Shown here: positions 18,336 to 26,767 of the stretch, piece after piece
Position numbering within the stretch: position 1 is the stretch's first letter
How the letters are laid out: each line of letters begins with the position of its first letter
Assembly: GCA_005116745.1 (NCBI GenBank)
Contig: SWDS01000007.1
Span: 160,317 to 224,316, forward strand
Reading direction: 5' to 3'
Source of the DNA: Nitrospira sp.
GTDB lineage: Bacteria; Nitrospirota; Nitrospiria; Nitrospirales; Nitrospiraceae
Length of the DNA: 64,000 nucleotides
Translations under genes and position numbers: made by a program
The notes under the pieces: generated by a model
Databases searched by the model: none
What the model saw: only the letters and a program-made list of their open reading frames with translations
What the model was told of the DNA's origin: nothing

Positions 18336-19606
18336 ATGGCGCGAGCAGGGAGAAGGGATCGGGGCTTGCTGAGTAAGTTGGACTCGACCGGTAAGCCTGT
18401 CTGGTATGTCCGGCTGTATCACGACGGACGGGAACGACGGTTCGGCAGTTTTTCCACCAAGACGAAGGCGCGAGAGTTCTACGAGAAGGCGAAGTTGGAG
18501 CAGAAGGAAGGCCGGTTCTTCCCGGAGCGGTTTCAGATCGGTGGGTATGCGAAGCTGGCGGAGGTGCTGGAGGAGTACTTGGCAGCCTTTACAGGTCGAT
18601 CGGAACGGGATGAACGGCGGTACAAGAAAACCTGGTTGGAGCTGCTGCCGGGAGTGCGCCTCAACGCGATTACGCCAGCCCTCTTGGAAAGTGTGCGAGG
18701 GAAATTGTCGGAGGGGGCCGTAGTCCCCAGACCGCGAACCGGTACATGCAGTTTTTGCGGCAAGTGCTCAGCAAGGTGGTTCGGGATGGCAAATTGGCGA
18801 ATAATCCAGTCAGTCTGATCAAGATGTTTAGGGAACCGGCAGGCCGGTTGCGATTTCTGTCCCCAGAAGAGGAACAAACGCTTTGCTTGGCGGTGGGTCC
18901 TGAATGTGCTCCCTGGGTGCGCTTGGCCGCTCTTACCGGTATGCGCCGAGCGGAACAGTTTCGTTTGCAGTGGAAGGATATCGATTTTGAGCGAGGCCTG
19001 ATTACCTTGCCTGTAACCAAGGCTGGGAGGGTGCAGTATGTGAAACTGAATGGAGAAGCCAAGACGATTCTGCGCGAGTTGGACTCCATGGCAGCCAAGG
19101 CCCAAGCCGTGACGGAAGCTGAGGCCATCGCCGGAAGACAGAAGTCGGCTTCTTGTCGGTCTCAATGGGTCTTTCCTAGCGAGAATCCTGACACGCATGT
19201 GGACCCACGGGACTTCTATCGTCGGGTGCATCTTCCAAAAGTAAAACAAGCAGGGCTGGACGGCGTGACTCGGCACACGCTGCGGCATACTTTTGCGAGT
19301 CGGTTGGTCATGAGCGGGTCTACGGAGGGCACGATTGCCGCTCTGTTGCGGCACAGCTCCACGGCCTTGGTGAGACGGTACGCTCATTTAAGTCCATCCC
19401 ACTTACAAGAGGCTGTTGAGAAGGTGACGAGGTTTAGGAAAACCGAACAACCAGTCGAGCCTGAGAAACAAGTGCCCAAGGCCGTGGCGAAAGGGGAAGG
19501 GGAGTCAGCAGAGCGACGTTGTGAGACGGGACTCAACCCGTTAGGGTCAGTTCAAACCGTGACAGAAACCGTGATGGGTGGGTACGGCCGATGGGCAGCC
19601 GAGTGA
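18336..19606 (+). pseudogene. Tyrosine recombinase/integrase, frameshifted
   Basis: Two overlapping frames make one integrase. The first (18336-18818) carries the Arm-type DNA-binding region and core-binding start (RFGSFSTKTKAREFYEKA). The second is open through 18746-19606 and supplies SPQTANRYMQFLRQVL and the full catalytic domain: TGMRRAEQF, HTLRHTFASRL, LLRHSSTALVRRYAHLS (R, H-x-x-R, H, Y). The frame changes by -1 near the GGGGG run at about 18713-18717. This could be a real one-base deletion, a programmed -1 shift or a sequencing error. The end is 17 bases from the right att repeat and the tRNA, as expected for an island integrase. Confidence 0.9.
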
Positions 19607-19622
19607 TAAGTTGCGGGATTTA

Positions 19623-19669
19623 TTGGTGGCGGTGGGCCGGATTGAACGGCCGACCCGCGGCTTATGAGT
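19623..19669. repeat. Right attachment repeat (inside tRNA gene)
   Basis: Exact 47-bp direct repeat of 9752-9798. It covers the tRNA from its anticodon loop to one base beyond CCA, and marks the right border of the island. Confidence 0.95.
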
Positions 19670-19699
19670 CCGCTGCTCTGCCAACTGAGCTACACCGCC
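19624..19699 (-). tRNA. tRNA-Met (CAU anticodon)
   Basis: The reverse strand folds as a 76-nt tRNA with encoded CCA. Acceptor GGCGGTG pairs with CACCGCC, the D arm is GCTC/GAGC, the anticodon loop is CTCATAA, and the T arm is GGCCG/CGGCC with loop TTCAATC. The anticodon stem GCGGA/GCCGC has an A-G mismatch at 31-39. CAU could mean elongator Met or, with lysidine, Ile2. The acceptor pairs fully at position 1, so it is not the initiator. Its 3' half is shared with the island attachment repeat. Confidence 0.9.
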
Positions 19700-19833
19700 A
19701 CGTTGAAGAATGCAGATGATAGCCGAAGACGACGGTCACTGTCCACCGACTGGACAGGACATAGCCATGCCATGTCTGGCTGAAGTTGTTCAAAACCTGT
19801 TATGGTTTTAAGGGACTGTTTGAGAGGATGAAG

Positions 19834-20697
19834 ATGTCGATCGGAGACAATCGTGCGGTGGTCATCACGGGGGCTTCCACTGGAATTGGAGCGGCCTGTG
19901 CGCTTCATCTGGACCAGTTAGGGTTCGTGGTATTTGCAGGGGTGCGAAAATCGGAAGACGGCGTAGCCCTTCAAGAATCAAGTTCCGATCGGCTAGTGCC
20001 GGTGGAACTCGATGTGACGGATCTCGCAACCATTCAGAAGTCCTGCACAGTGGTTTTGGAAGCGACGAGAGATCGTGGACTCTTTGGACTGATTAACAAT
20101 GCTGGGATTGCAGTCGTGGCGCCACTCGAAGTCGTACCGATCGCCGACCTTCGTCAGCAGCTTGAAGTGAATGTCATCGGGCAGGTGGCCGTCACCCAAG
20201 CGTTTCTTCCATTGGTTCGGCAGGCACGAGGACGAATTGTCAACATGGGTTCCATCGCGGGACTCGCAGCGATGCCGCTGATGGGCCCCTATTCGGCCTC
20301 GAAGTTTGCGCTGGAAGCCATGACAGACGCCTTGCGTCTTGAAGTCCAGCAATGGGGGATCCATGTCTCGATTATCGAGCCGGGTGCAATCACGACGCCT
20401 ATTTGGAACAAGTCGGCGATCGAGGCAGCTGAGCGAGAGGCTGCCATCGAGACGGAACTTCGAACCCTTTATAAGCCTGTTATAGCTGCGATGAGGAAGG
20501 TCGTGGGAGAAGCTTCAAAGCGAGCGATCGCGCCTGATGCGGTCGCAAAAGTGGTTGAAGAAGCCCTAACCGCTCCGACTCCGAAAACGCGGTATCTCGT
20601 TGGGACTGATGCCAAGCTCCGCGCACTACTGGTGAAACTGCTTCCCGACCGGATCTCCGATCGGCTGTTGACCTGGATCCTCAAATTGCCTCACTGA
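19834..20697 (+). CDS. Short-chain dehydrogenase/reductase (SDR)
   Basis: A classical SDR of 287 residues: cofactor motif TGASTGIGAAC near the N-terminus (T-G-x3-G-x-G), NNAGIAVVAP, a catalytic Ser in NMGSIAGLAA, and YSASKFALEAM with the Y-x3-K pair. A C-terminal extension of about 90 residues resembles retinol/steroid dehydrogenase-like family members. Substrate is unknown. The ATG at 19834 is preferred because GAGAGG lies 7-9 bases upstream; longer starts reach 19786. It is the first gene right of the island and stands alone. Confidence 0.87.
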   Translation: MSIGDNRAVVITGASTGIGAACALHLDQLGFVVFAGVRKSEDGVALQESSSDRLVPVELDVTDLATIQKSCTVVLEATRDRGLFGLINNAGIAVVAPLEVVPIADLRQQLEVNVIGQVAVTQAFLPLVRQARGRIVNMGSIAGLAAMPLMGPYSASKFALEAMTDALRLEVQQWGIHVSIIEPGAITTPIWNKSAIEAAEREAAIETELRTLYKPVIAAMRKVVGEASKRAIAPDAVAKVVEEALTAPTPKTRYLVGTDAKLRALLVKLLPDRISDRLLTWILKLPH

Positions 20698-20817
20698 CCC
20701 GCTACGGTCGGTTTGGCCACTCCGATGCCAAGATCCTGTTTCAAAATGTCGAATGGAGGAAACGTAACTGTTTGTGGGTTCGTCGTACGATACAAAATCT
20801 AAAGAAGCTGGGAGTAG

Positions 20818-21261
20818 TTAGCCGACGAGATCTGGGTTGAGACGGGTCAGGGGTTTGACAGACAGGGCTTTGATCTCATTGTAAATGATTGTACGGCCAA
20901 CTTGTCTGAGGCGACTGAAGACACCCTCGACAATCACTTGATCACCTTCGTGGACTTCTAGCTGCCCAAGGCTCACAACTTTCAATGTGCCAGCCTGGTC
21001 TTGCAGCAGAAATCCATAGGCTGGTTGCCCTTGACGATTGGTGGCTAACTGCACGGTCATGACCTTTCCAGTGACCATGACGTCTTGATGATCGTACTGC
21101 TCTGGGTGGGCCAGGAGCTCCGAAATCTCAATCAGGCTAGCAGCTGCTGCTGGGGTCGCCGTGCCCAGTCCTCCTGGCAGGCAAGGGCAGATCAAGAGGA
21201 GCAGGAGGAAGACAGCCACTGATGTGATAAATGGTGAGGGAGTGGAAGATTGTGTTGTCAT
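20818..21261 (-). CDS. Exported OB-fold protein
   Basis: This 147-residue protein has an N-terminal hydrophobic segment (about 10-30) ending near ATPAAAA, a plausible signal peptide. A single OB-fold domain of the tRNA-anticodon/helicase-like type follows (EYDHQDVMVTGKV-type start, then GFLLQDQAGTLKVV and DQVIVEGVFSRL). Exported OB-fold proteins of this type (YgiW/BOF-like or nucleic-acid-binding-like) are mostly uncharacterised. It lies convergent with the SDR gene and downstream of the hypothetical gene at 21311 on the same strand (gap 49 bases). Confidence 0.6.
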   Translation of the reverse strand: MTTQSSTPSPFITSVAVFLLLLLICPCLPGGLGTATPAAAASLIEISELLAHPEQYDHQDVMVTGKVMTVQLATNRQGQPAYGFLLQDQAGTLKVVSLGQLEVHEGDQVIVEGVFSRLRQVGRTIIYNEIKALSVKPLTRLNPDLVG

Positions 21262-21310
21262 TGTTGAACATAATTATACCGAACTGCTGGTAATTGGCAA
21301 CTGTGAAAGT

Positions 21311-22492
21311 TTACCATTTGTCGGAGGCTCGACCGCTGACATCCTCTCCGATGAAATTGTGGAGAATGTGGTGCTGCAGCTCCGTGAGTTCTGCAGGGCT
21401 GGCCTCGTTCTGCGGTGCGAGCAACTCCGGATCTTTCGATCTTGGCGCCGTACGTGTGAGGAGCTCTTCATCCAGCGCCTCGTTGCTGGCGTCTACGTCC
21501 TTCTGTATGGCGACTAGCCGTTGGAGTCCGAACAAGGTGCGGGTTGATTCACTGTGCATGGCGTTGGAACTGGCTCCATACACAAGCGAATTCCAAAATT
21601 TCGTTTCAGTGGTCTCCGGTATTCGAATCACGGCGTAAGCCGCCAGTTTCTCAAGTAACGCTGACTCAGTCTGCTCGAGCCCATCGTAGGTCGCGATCGA
21701 TCGTTCGATGGAGGTACGAGAAAGTATCTGCAGGGTGTCCTTCCAGAGCTCCAGGGAGGGAGTGCCTCCTGGTACCGGACGGATCCCTGAGCTTTTGGCC
21801 TGCAGTGCGGTGAGATATTGAGACAAGAACTTGACCTTGCGCGCGGCCAACGTACTGGCTGGAATTCCCCAGATATGGCCGATTTCATGATCGAGTAAGA
21901 TTGTCTGATCCGATGTCCGCTGCTCACGCTCGGCTAGGTCGAGACGTTTCTTGAACCGTTCAGCAAACCGGAGCAGTGTTTGCATTTCAATGGCCAGCCG
22001 TTGCCGTTGATATTCCTCCGCTGTCACCTCGTTGTGTTCCCAATGCTCCTCCAGCAGCCGGAGTGTCGCCGTGGGGACGGCGGACCGAGCCTGGGATTTG
22101 AGCGTGCCGATCGTTTCGACAGATACACCACGGTCGGCGAGCAGGAGGGCGGCTCGAGAGACGAAGGCCTCTGCCATGTGGGCCTGATGTTTCAGGACTA
22201 TGCACTGAAGCCAGGTTCGTTCTCGTCGAAGTCGAGCCCGTCTGCGGTATTCGTTCCGGCGATCCATCATTGCGGTGATCGATTCCTGGGTCATCGTGGT
22301 GACGGGCTTCTTGCCGGAGACACATCGAGGATCCGGTCGATCCGCCACCATAAACAAGATTTCCTCGTGGGTGACGTCGAGATACTGGATCAGCAACAGT
22401 CTGAGAATGATGCGACCTTGGATCGGCAAGCCGGCGACGACATCTTCAATCATCTCGGCGGTCAGCGGCGATGCCATGACTGCGTGTGTCAT
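21311..22492 (-). CDS. Conserved hypothetical protein, not recognised
   Basis: This 393-residue soluble protein has no signal peptide or TM segment and is rich in charged helices (for example RRNEYRRRARLRRERTWLQ near 97-115 and a coiled-coil-like stretch 165-205). DHEIGHIWGIPAS near 217-229 looks at first like a metalloprotease site but lacks HExxH, and it is probably part of a helix-loop region. No family could be assigned. It is upstream of the OB-fold gene on the same strand. Codon use resembles the flanking core genes. Confidence 0.6.
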   Translation of the reverse strand: MTHAVMASPLTAEMIEDVVAGLPIQGRIILRLLLIQYLDVTHEEILFMVADRPDPRCVSGKKPVTTMTQESITAMMDRRNEYRRRARLRRERTWLQCIVLKHQAHMAEAFVSRAALLLADRGVSVETIGTLKSQARSAVPTATLRLLEEHWEHNEVTAEEYQRQRLAIEMQTLLRFAERFKKRLDLAEREQRTSDQTILLDHEIGHIWGIPASTLAARKVKFLSQYLTALQAKSSGIRPVPGGTPSLELWKDTLQILSRTSIERSIATYDGLEQTESALLEKLAAYAVIRIPETTETKFWNSLVYGASSNAMHSESTRTLFGLQRLVAIQKDVDASNEALDEELLTRTAPRSKDPELLAPQNEASPAELTELQHHILHNFIGEDVSGRASDKW

Positions 22493-22571
22493 ATGTTCTT
22501 TCAGGCGGTGAAGGCCAAGGTTCTAAGGTGTACGCAGGGCTGAGACGGTACGACTCATATCTGATGGCTGA

Positions 22572-22790
22572 CTAGGCTGTGCCGGTCCGTTGCTCACGTT
22601 GTTCGAGTTGAAGTGCGACATATTCACGGATGTCTTGTATGCTGCCGCTCAGGAACATTTCCCGTGGGATTTCTACCCGCACAAGCTGGGAGGGGTCGAT
22701 CCCTCGGTCTTGGGCATAGAGTTCATCGATATACAGGCTCACCGAGCCATCAGGAAAACGCAAGGCATAGAGAGCGGTGGTATCAGCCAT
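22572..22790 (-). CDS. Small conserved hypothetical protein
   Basis: This 72-residue frame begins MADTTALYALRFPDGSVSLY and continues with ELYAQDRGIDPSQLVRVEIP and a C-terminal amphipathic helix. It is acidic and soluble, with no recognised domain. A longer frame reaches 22889, but its added N-terminus looks non-coding. The gene is separated by 79 bases from the upstream end of the 21311-22492 gene, and a clear ribosome site is lacking. It is a modest-confidence call based on balanced composition and an uninterrupted frame. Confidence 0.5.
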   Translation of the reverse strand: MADTTALYALRFPDGSVSLYIDELYAQDRGIDPSQLVRVEIPREMFLSGSIQDIREYVALQLEQREQRTGTA

Positions 22791-23086
22791 GAGATCCCAA
22801 CGAGTGACAGTGTAGAGGTAACACAGGCCTCGTCGGACTGTCAAAGCCGCAGAAACGTGTGTGAGTGGTAAACCGTCATCGGTAGGCACTCTTCATTTTC
22901 ATGGACCTATCGCAGTATCCGGCTTCGTGTGAGAACGGAGATTGTGGAGAAGATCATGACAACCCTCGCAGGGAGTTTCTGATGCGGGAAGGCTTGAGCC
23001 ATATGTCCTTGCGAGAGCTGGCTGAGTCCTGGGAGGACTATCGAATACTGCAGGGCCCAGGTTGACTACTTTCCCAAGCCAAAAAA

Positions 23087-23117
23087 AGGGCCTTCGATCG
23101 TTATGATCGAAGGCCCT
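23087..23117 (-). terminator. Intrinsic terminator of the Cld-family gene
   Basis: A perfect 13-bp stem (left arm 23087-23099, right arm 23105-23117) with a 5-base loop is followed, on the reverse strand, by seven Ts (complement of 23081-23087). It lies 24 bases past the stop of the gene at 23141. Confidence 0.9.
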
Positions 23118-23140
23118 AGGACTCACTCTGATCCAGATAT

Positions 23141-23863
23141 CTAGCCGCCGAGGGTGTCGAGGGTTTCCTTGAGGCTCTTCCGAATGCACGTGAAGATGGG
23201 GGTATCCCGCAGCGTATAGCGTGAGCCCTCTGTCTCCCGTAGCGCCATCACTAAGTCCAGAAAATCCTCCGGCTTGTCGCTTTCAAACGCTACGACCCAT
23301 TCCTGATCGTCCAACCCAAACGAATATGTCGTGTTCAGCTTCACGGAGGGGAATCGATGTCCCACTTCGATGTGCTCGTCCATCATGCCTTGCCGTGCCG
23401 CCTTCGTCAGCAAAAACCATTCCCTGGTCTTCAAAAACGGATAGACGAAGATGTACTTGCTTTTCCCTGGGACCACCGTCAATCGTTTGCCTTCCTGGCC
23501 TGCATGCGAGTGATGATCGACGTACACGGATCGTTTGGTGATCGCCAGATAGGAGTAGGGGGTCGTGAGGTACTGCCCTAAGCCGGAGGCCAGCATTTTG
23601 GTCGTCATGTCCTGGAACAGGTCGAGATCATAGCTGATACGCCAGAGCATGAAGTCGCAGTCGCCGCGAATACCGATGGTCGAATAGGGGACCAGGAGGA
23701 CTTGTCCGTTATACTCCTCCACCGCGCGGAGGAATTCCTGCTTGCCCTGCGTCCGCACATCTTCTGGCAACCGCCGCCAAGCGGGATCGACTTTATAGAA
23801 TGCAAAGTTGACGTACTGACGTCGAGGGGCCGCCGGGGTAGAGGGTGTTTCAGGGGTCGACAT
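23141..23863 (-). CDS. Chlorite dismutase/HemQ-family heme protein
   Basis: A 240-residue member of the Cld family of pentameric heme proteins, which includes chlorite dismutases and coproheme decarboxylases (HemQ). MMDEHIEVG places the proximal haem-binding His at residue 164. VKLNTTYSFGLDD (174-186) is the distal region. By my manual alignment with the known Nitrospira chlorite dismutase, the distal Arg needed for chlorite turnover is replaced by Leu here. There is no signal peptide, so it is cytoplasmic. AAAGGAG precedes ATG 23863. A haem-synthesis or peroxidase-like role is more likely than chlorite detoxification. Confidence 0.85.
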   Translation of the reverse strand: MSTPETPSTPAAPRRQYVNFAFYKVDPAWRRLPEDVRTQGKQEFLRAVEEYNGQVLLVPYSTIGIRGDCDFMLWRISYDLDLFQDMTTKMLASGLGQYLTTPYSYLAITKRSVYVDHHSHAGQEGKRLTVVPGKSKYIFVYPFLKTREWFLLTKAARQGMMDEHIEVGHRFPSVKLNTTYSFGLDDQEWVVAFESDKPEDFLDLVMALRETEGSRYTLRDTPIFTCIRKSLKETLDTLGG

Positions 23864-24082
23864 TACCAAACTCCTTTAGTATCAAGTAGCATCAATAGAG
23901 GAGCGCCTCTCCTCAAGTCTTCTTCGTTTAGCACTTCCCCTTCTGTCTTGTCAACGGGAGGCCAGACCCGAACTGTTCGTTGACAGGATGCCGAGCTTCT
24001 GGTACTGGCAACCGCATGCAATCAGTGGAGCGGTTCGCGTTGTGATCAACCCGGCTCAGATGGAATAGACTGCGTATCGCGT

Positions 24083-25372
24083 ATGGCAACAGCGTCGCCG
24101 CATAGGTATCTCGCAGAAACAATCGCCATTGGGTCAGAACTGCTGGTGGGTGGACGGACCGACAGCAATTCTCTGCTCATTGCAGACGCACTGGCCACGA
24201 TCGGTGTTGAAGTCAGGTTCAAAACCATCGTCGGAGATGATCAGTCGGACATTGCCGGGGTCCTGACGACAGCTTGTCGTCGGGCAGGAATTGTAATTAT
24301 GACGGGGGGCTTGGGTCCGACGGTTGATGATTGCACCAGGGAAGCCGTCGCGTTGGTCACGGGCTTTCGATTGGCTCGCCGCAAGGAAGCCTTCGAGAAC
24401 ATGAGGGCCAGGTTGGCTCAATGGGGGCGAACACCCAATAAGGGGCAATTACGACAAGCGTTGATTCCGTCCAAGGCGACCGTGTTGCCGAATCCAGTTG
24501 GGTCGGCCCCGGGGTTTGCGATCACCTGGCGGGGGACTCACATGATCGCGCTGCCTGGTGTTCCCAGCGAAATGAAAGCCATGACGGAGCAATCGGTTAT
24601 TCCACTATTGGCCGCTCAATTTGACCGATCGGCGCAAGCGCGTCCCTCTCCCATCTCACGATTGATCTTTCATACCTGGGGATTACCGGAGTCTGATGTG
24701 GATGCCAAGTTGAAGGGATTGATTCCCAAACGGACGCCGATTGCCCTGGGGCTGCTGGCCTCGCCGACAGGCGTACTGGTGTCGCTGACGACCAAGGCTC
24801 ATCGATCGATCAAGGAAGCCGTGCTTCAGTCATTGGCGGAAGGGGTTCGTACGAGGTTGCGTGAGTGGATTTATGCCGAAGGACAGGAGACGTTGGAGGA
24901 AGTCGTCGGTCGTATGCTCAGACAACAGAAACTCACCGTTGCCGTAGCTGAATCGTGCACGGGAGGATTGATCGGACATCGACTGACACAGGTGCCGGGA
25001 TCATCCGCCTATGTCGACCGTGGGGCGCTCTGCTATAGTAATCGATCCAAAACAGAGATGCTCGGAGTGTCAGCGGGTCTTTTTGCGCAGCATGGGGCAG
25101 TCAGTCGGGAAGTCGCGGCGGCGATGGCGCGAGGGATGAGGGAACGGGCAGGAGTGTCCGTGGCCGTGAGTGTCACGGGTATCGCGGGACCTGGCGGTGG
25201 GACTGACACAAAACCAGTCGGACTGGTCTATATCGGACTCGACGGAGGCAAGGGCGATACCGTGATAAAGGAGTGTCGATTCCACGGAGACCGGTTTGTG
25301 ATTAAACAGCGGGCTGCACAGGCAGCGCTCGATCTGCTTCGTCGTTGGCTGATTGGAAGGGGAGAAGTATGA
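24083..25372 (+). CDS. cinA: CinA family nicotinamide-nucleotide amidase
   Basis: This 429-residue protein has both CinA domains. The N-terminal MoaB/MogA-like pyrophosphatase domain (about 8-175) includes IGSELLVGGRTDSNS and TGGLGPTVDD. The C-terminal PncC amidase domain (about 265-425) includes VAESCTGGLIGHRL, GALCYSNRSK and VSVTGIAGPGG. The two-domain form degrades damaged NAD(P) products and salvages NMN. The next gene, thpR, overlaps its stop in the ATGA arrangement at 25369, a cinA-thpR(-recA) order often seen in bacteria; here recA is about 8 kb away. Confidence 0.93.
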   Translation: MATASPHRYLAETIAIGSELLVGGRTDSNSLLIADALATIGVEVRFKTIVGDDQSDIAGVLTTACRRAGIVIMTGGLGPTVDDCTREAVALVTGFRLARRKEAFENMRARLAQWGRTPNKGQLRQALIPSKATVLPNPVGSAPGFAITWRGTHMIALPGVPSEMKAMTEQSVIPLLAAQFDRSAQARPSPISRLIFHTWGLPESDVDAKLKGLIPKRTPIALGLLASPTGVLVSLTTKAHRSIKEAVLQSLAEGVRTRLREWIYAEGQETLEEVVGRMLRQQKLTVAVAESCTGGLIGHRLTQVPGSSAYVDRGALCYSNRSKTEMLGVSAGLFAQHGAVSREVAAAMARGMRERAGVSVAVSVTGIAGPGGGTDTKPVGLVYIGLDGGKGDTVIKECRFHGDRFVIKQRAAQAALDLLRRWLIGRGEV

Positions 25373-25968
25373 TCCGGACCTTTTTAGCCGTCGAGGTCAG
25401 TGACGAGGTCCGTACCGCGATCTCCCAGGCACAGCACGATCTCAAGGAACGGCTCGGCGCCGATTCTTCTAAGGAGATCCGCATCACCTGGGGACAAGCA
25501 AATTCGTTTCATCTCACACTGAGGTTTCTCGGAGAGACGGAGAAGCACCTCATCGACCAACTCCGTGAAACGATGGCGCGTGTCAGGCGGTCTCATCCGA
25601 CCATTCAGATCCCGATCGATCGGCTCCAGGCCTTCCCAAGTTTCGAGAAACCGCGGGTACTGTGGGTCGGTCCATCTGAAGCGTGGCTTAAAAGTGAACC
25701 AGCCAAGCGGTTGGCGGCGTTGCATCGGGAGATAGAATCTTGCTGCCACTCGTTTGGTGTTCCAGCAGACGAGAAGCCCTTCAACCCACATCTGACACTG
25801 GCGAGGATCAAACTCGGTGAACGACAGGTCGGGGAGCTGCTCGCCACAAGTGGCGTCTGTGAGCAGGCACTGCCATTAGGGTCGATGACAGTTGGGCCGA
25901 TTGTGCTGATGAAAAGCCATTTGCGTCCAACTGGCCCCGTCTATACGAAACTCTGGGAAGTGGTGTGA
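25369..25968 (+). CDS. thpR: RNA 2',3'-cyclic phosphodiesterase
   Basis: A 199-residue 2H phosphoesterase with the two signature motifs FHLTLRFLG (about 44-52) and FNPHLTLARI (about 136-145), whose His residues hydrolyse 2',3'-cyclic phosphates on RNA ends. It belongs to the LigT/ThpR family; physiological substrates are not settled. The ATG at 25369 overlaps the cinA stop (ATGA), so it is coupled to cinA. An in-frame upstream ATG at 25345 lies within cinA and is rejected. Confidence 0.92.
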   Translation: MIRTFLAVEVSDEVRTAISQAQHDLKERLGADSSKEIRITWGQANSFHLTLRFLGETEKHLIDQLRETMARVRRSHPTIQIPIDRLQAFPSFEKPRVLWVGPSEAWLKSEPAKRLAALHREIESCCHSFGVPADEKPFNPHLTLARIKLGERQVGELLATSGVCEQALPLGSMTVGPIVLMKSHLRPTGPVYTKLWEVV

Positions 25969-26015
25969 GGGGGCAGACCATGTTGTTTGGAGGATCGAAA
26001 ACAGCCAGATGAACA

Positions 26016-26555
26016 TCATGGTTCGAGGAGCGGGATCAGTGCCGTGTGGCCTTGCGTCTGGGCGAAATCTACCGGACGCTCTCCGGATGTCATTCTGGCA
26101 TGCTTGGTCGCTCCATGCTGAAGCAGGAGGGTGATGAGCTCCTGATCGCCTCGATAGGCCGCCACATGCAAGAGTGTGACGTCCCCGATTCCTGCCCTGG
26201 TGTTCGCATCCGCTCCGTTCTTCAATAAGAGAGCCACCACCTCCCGCTGTCCTTCTTGTGCCGCGATGAAGATCGGGGTGACACCATCCTGCCTCATGGG
26301 ATTCATGGCTGCTCCTCGTTCCAGTAGGAGCGCCACCACGTTCCGATGTCCATTCTTTGCTGCCAGGAAGAGCGGGGTCACGCCGCGCCCATCGGCCGCC
26401 TGAGCGCTAATACCTTGTCCAAGGAAAGTCTGTACTCGCAGCAGATTGCCCTCCGCGGCGGCCATTCGCAGCTTCTCCTCCGGCGCTGTCATGCAACTGC
26501 TTAACAGCACCAGTGGATAGAGGCCGAGTGCCCAGTGCGAGGCAACCGGCGTCAT
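26016..26555 (-). CDS. Ankyrin-repeat lipoprotein
   Basis: A 179-residue protein with a lipoprotein signal peptide (hydrophobic about 6-20, lipobox LLSSC, Cys about 21) and about four ankyrin repeats after residue 35, each with the G-x-TPLFLAA / GH-x-x-VVALLL pattern. It is expected at the envelope, where it would bind a protein partner. AAAGGAGACGATAGG precedes ATG 26555; a longer frame to 26654 lacks such a site. It lies directly downstream of the larger ankyrin gene at 26768, with about 210 bases between. The two look like paralogues. Confidence 0.85.
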   Translation of the reverse strand: MTPVASHWALGLYPLVLLSSCMTAPEEKLRMAAAEGNLLRVQTFLGQGISAQAADGRGVTPLFLAAKNGHRNVVALLLERGAAMNPMRQDGVTPIFIAAQEGQREVVALLLKNGADANTRAGIGDVTLLHVAAYRGDQELITLLLQHGATKHARMTSGERPVDFAQTQGHTALIPLLEP

Positions 26556-26767
26556 CCTATCGTCTCCTTTTTCTGTTGCCACAATTGACGAGTGTTGCGC
26601 CGAAGGCTGTTCGTGGTTGTCATGGCGTGTTCCGTTACACTGCCGAAACTTCACAGATTAACAGTGAGGTGAACTCTCGTTCTTTGGTAGACAATGGCTC
26701 TTCAATTGGGCTGATCTGGTTGGGATCCGTTGTCGTGTGTTCGAGAGGAAGGACATCGACGCAGCTC

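Larger units (their letters stand above)
9752..19669. mobile_element. Genomic island integrated into a tRNA-CAU gene
   Basis: A 47-bp sequence is repeated exactly in direct orientation at 9752-9798 and 19623-19669. The right copy is the 3' part of an intact tRNA gene, from the anticodon loop through CCA. A tyrosine integrase reading frame ends 17 bases before the right repeat and is preceded by a small ribbon-helix-helix gene. This is the standard arrangement of a tRNA-targeting integrative element. The unit (repeat start to repeat start) is 9,871 bp. Cargo is mainly envelope-glycan genes. The frameshifted integrase and several decayed genes suggest it is no longer mobile. Confidence 0.93.

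Noticed and set aside
21311..22492. Zn-metalloprotease from DHEIGH in the hypothetical protein
   Set aside because: The motif lacks the HExxH pattern and no third ligand region is evident.
23141..23863. Calling the gene a true chlorite dismutase (cld)
   Set aside because: The distal Arg appears to be missing and no signal peptide is seen, so only the family name is used.
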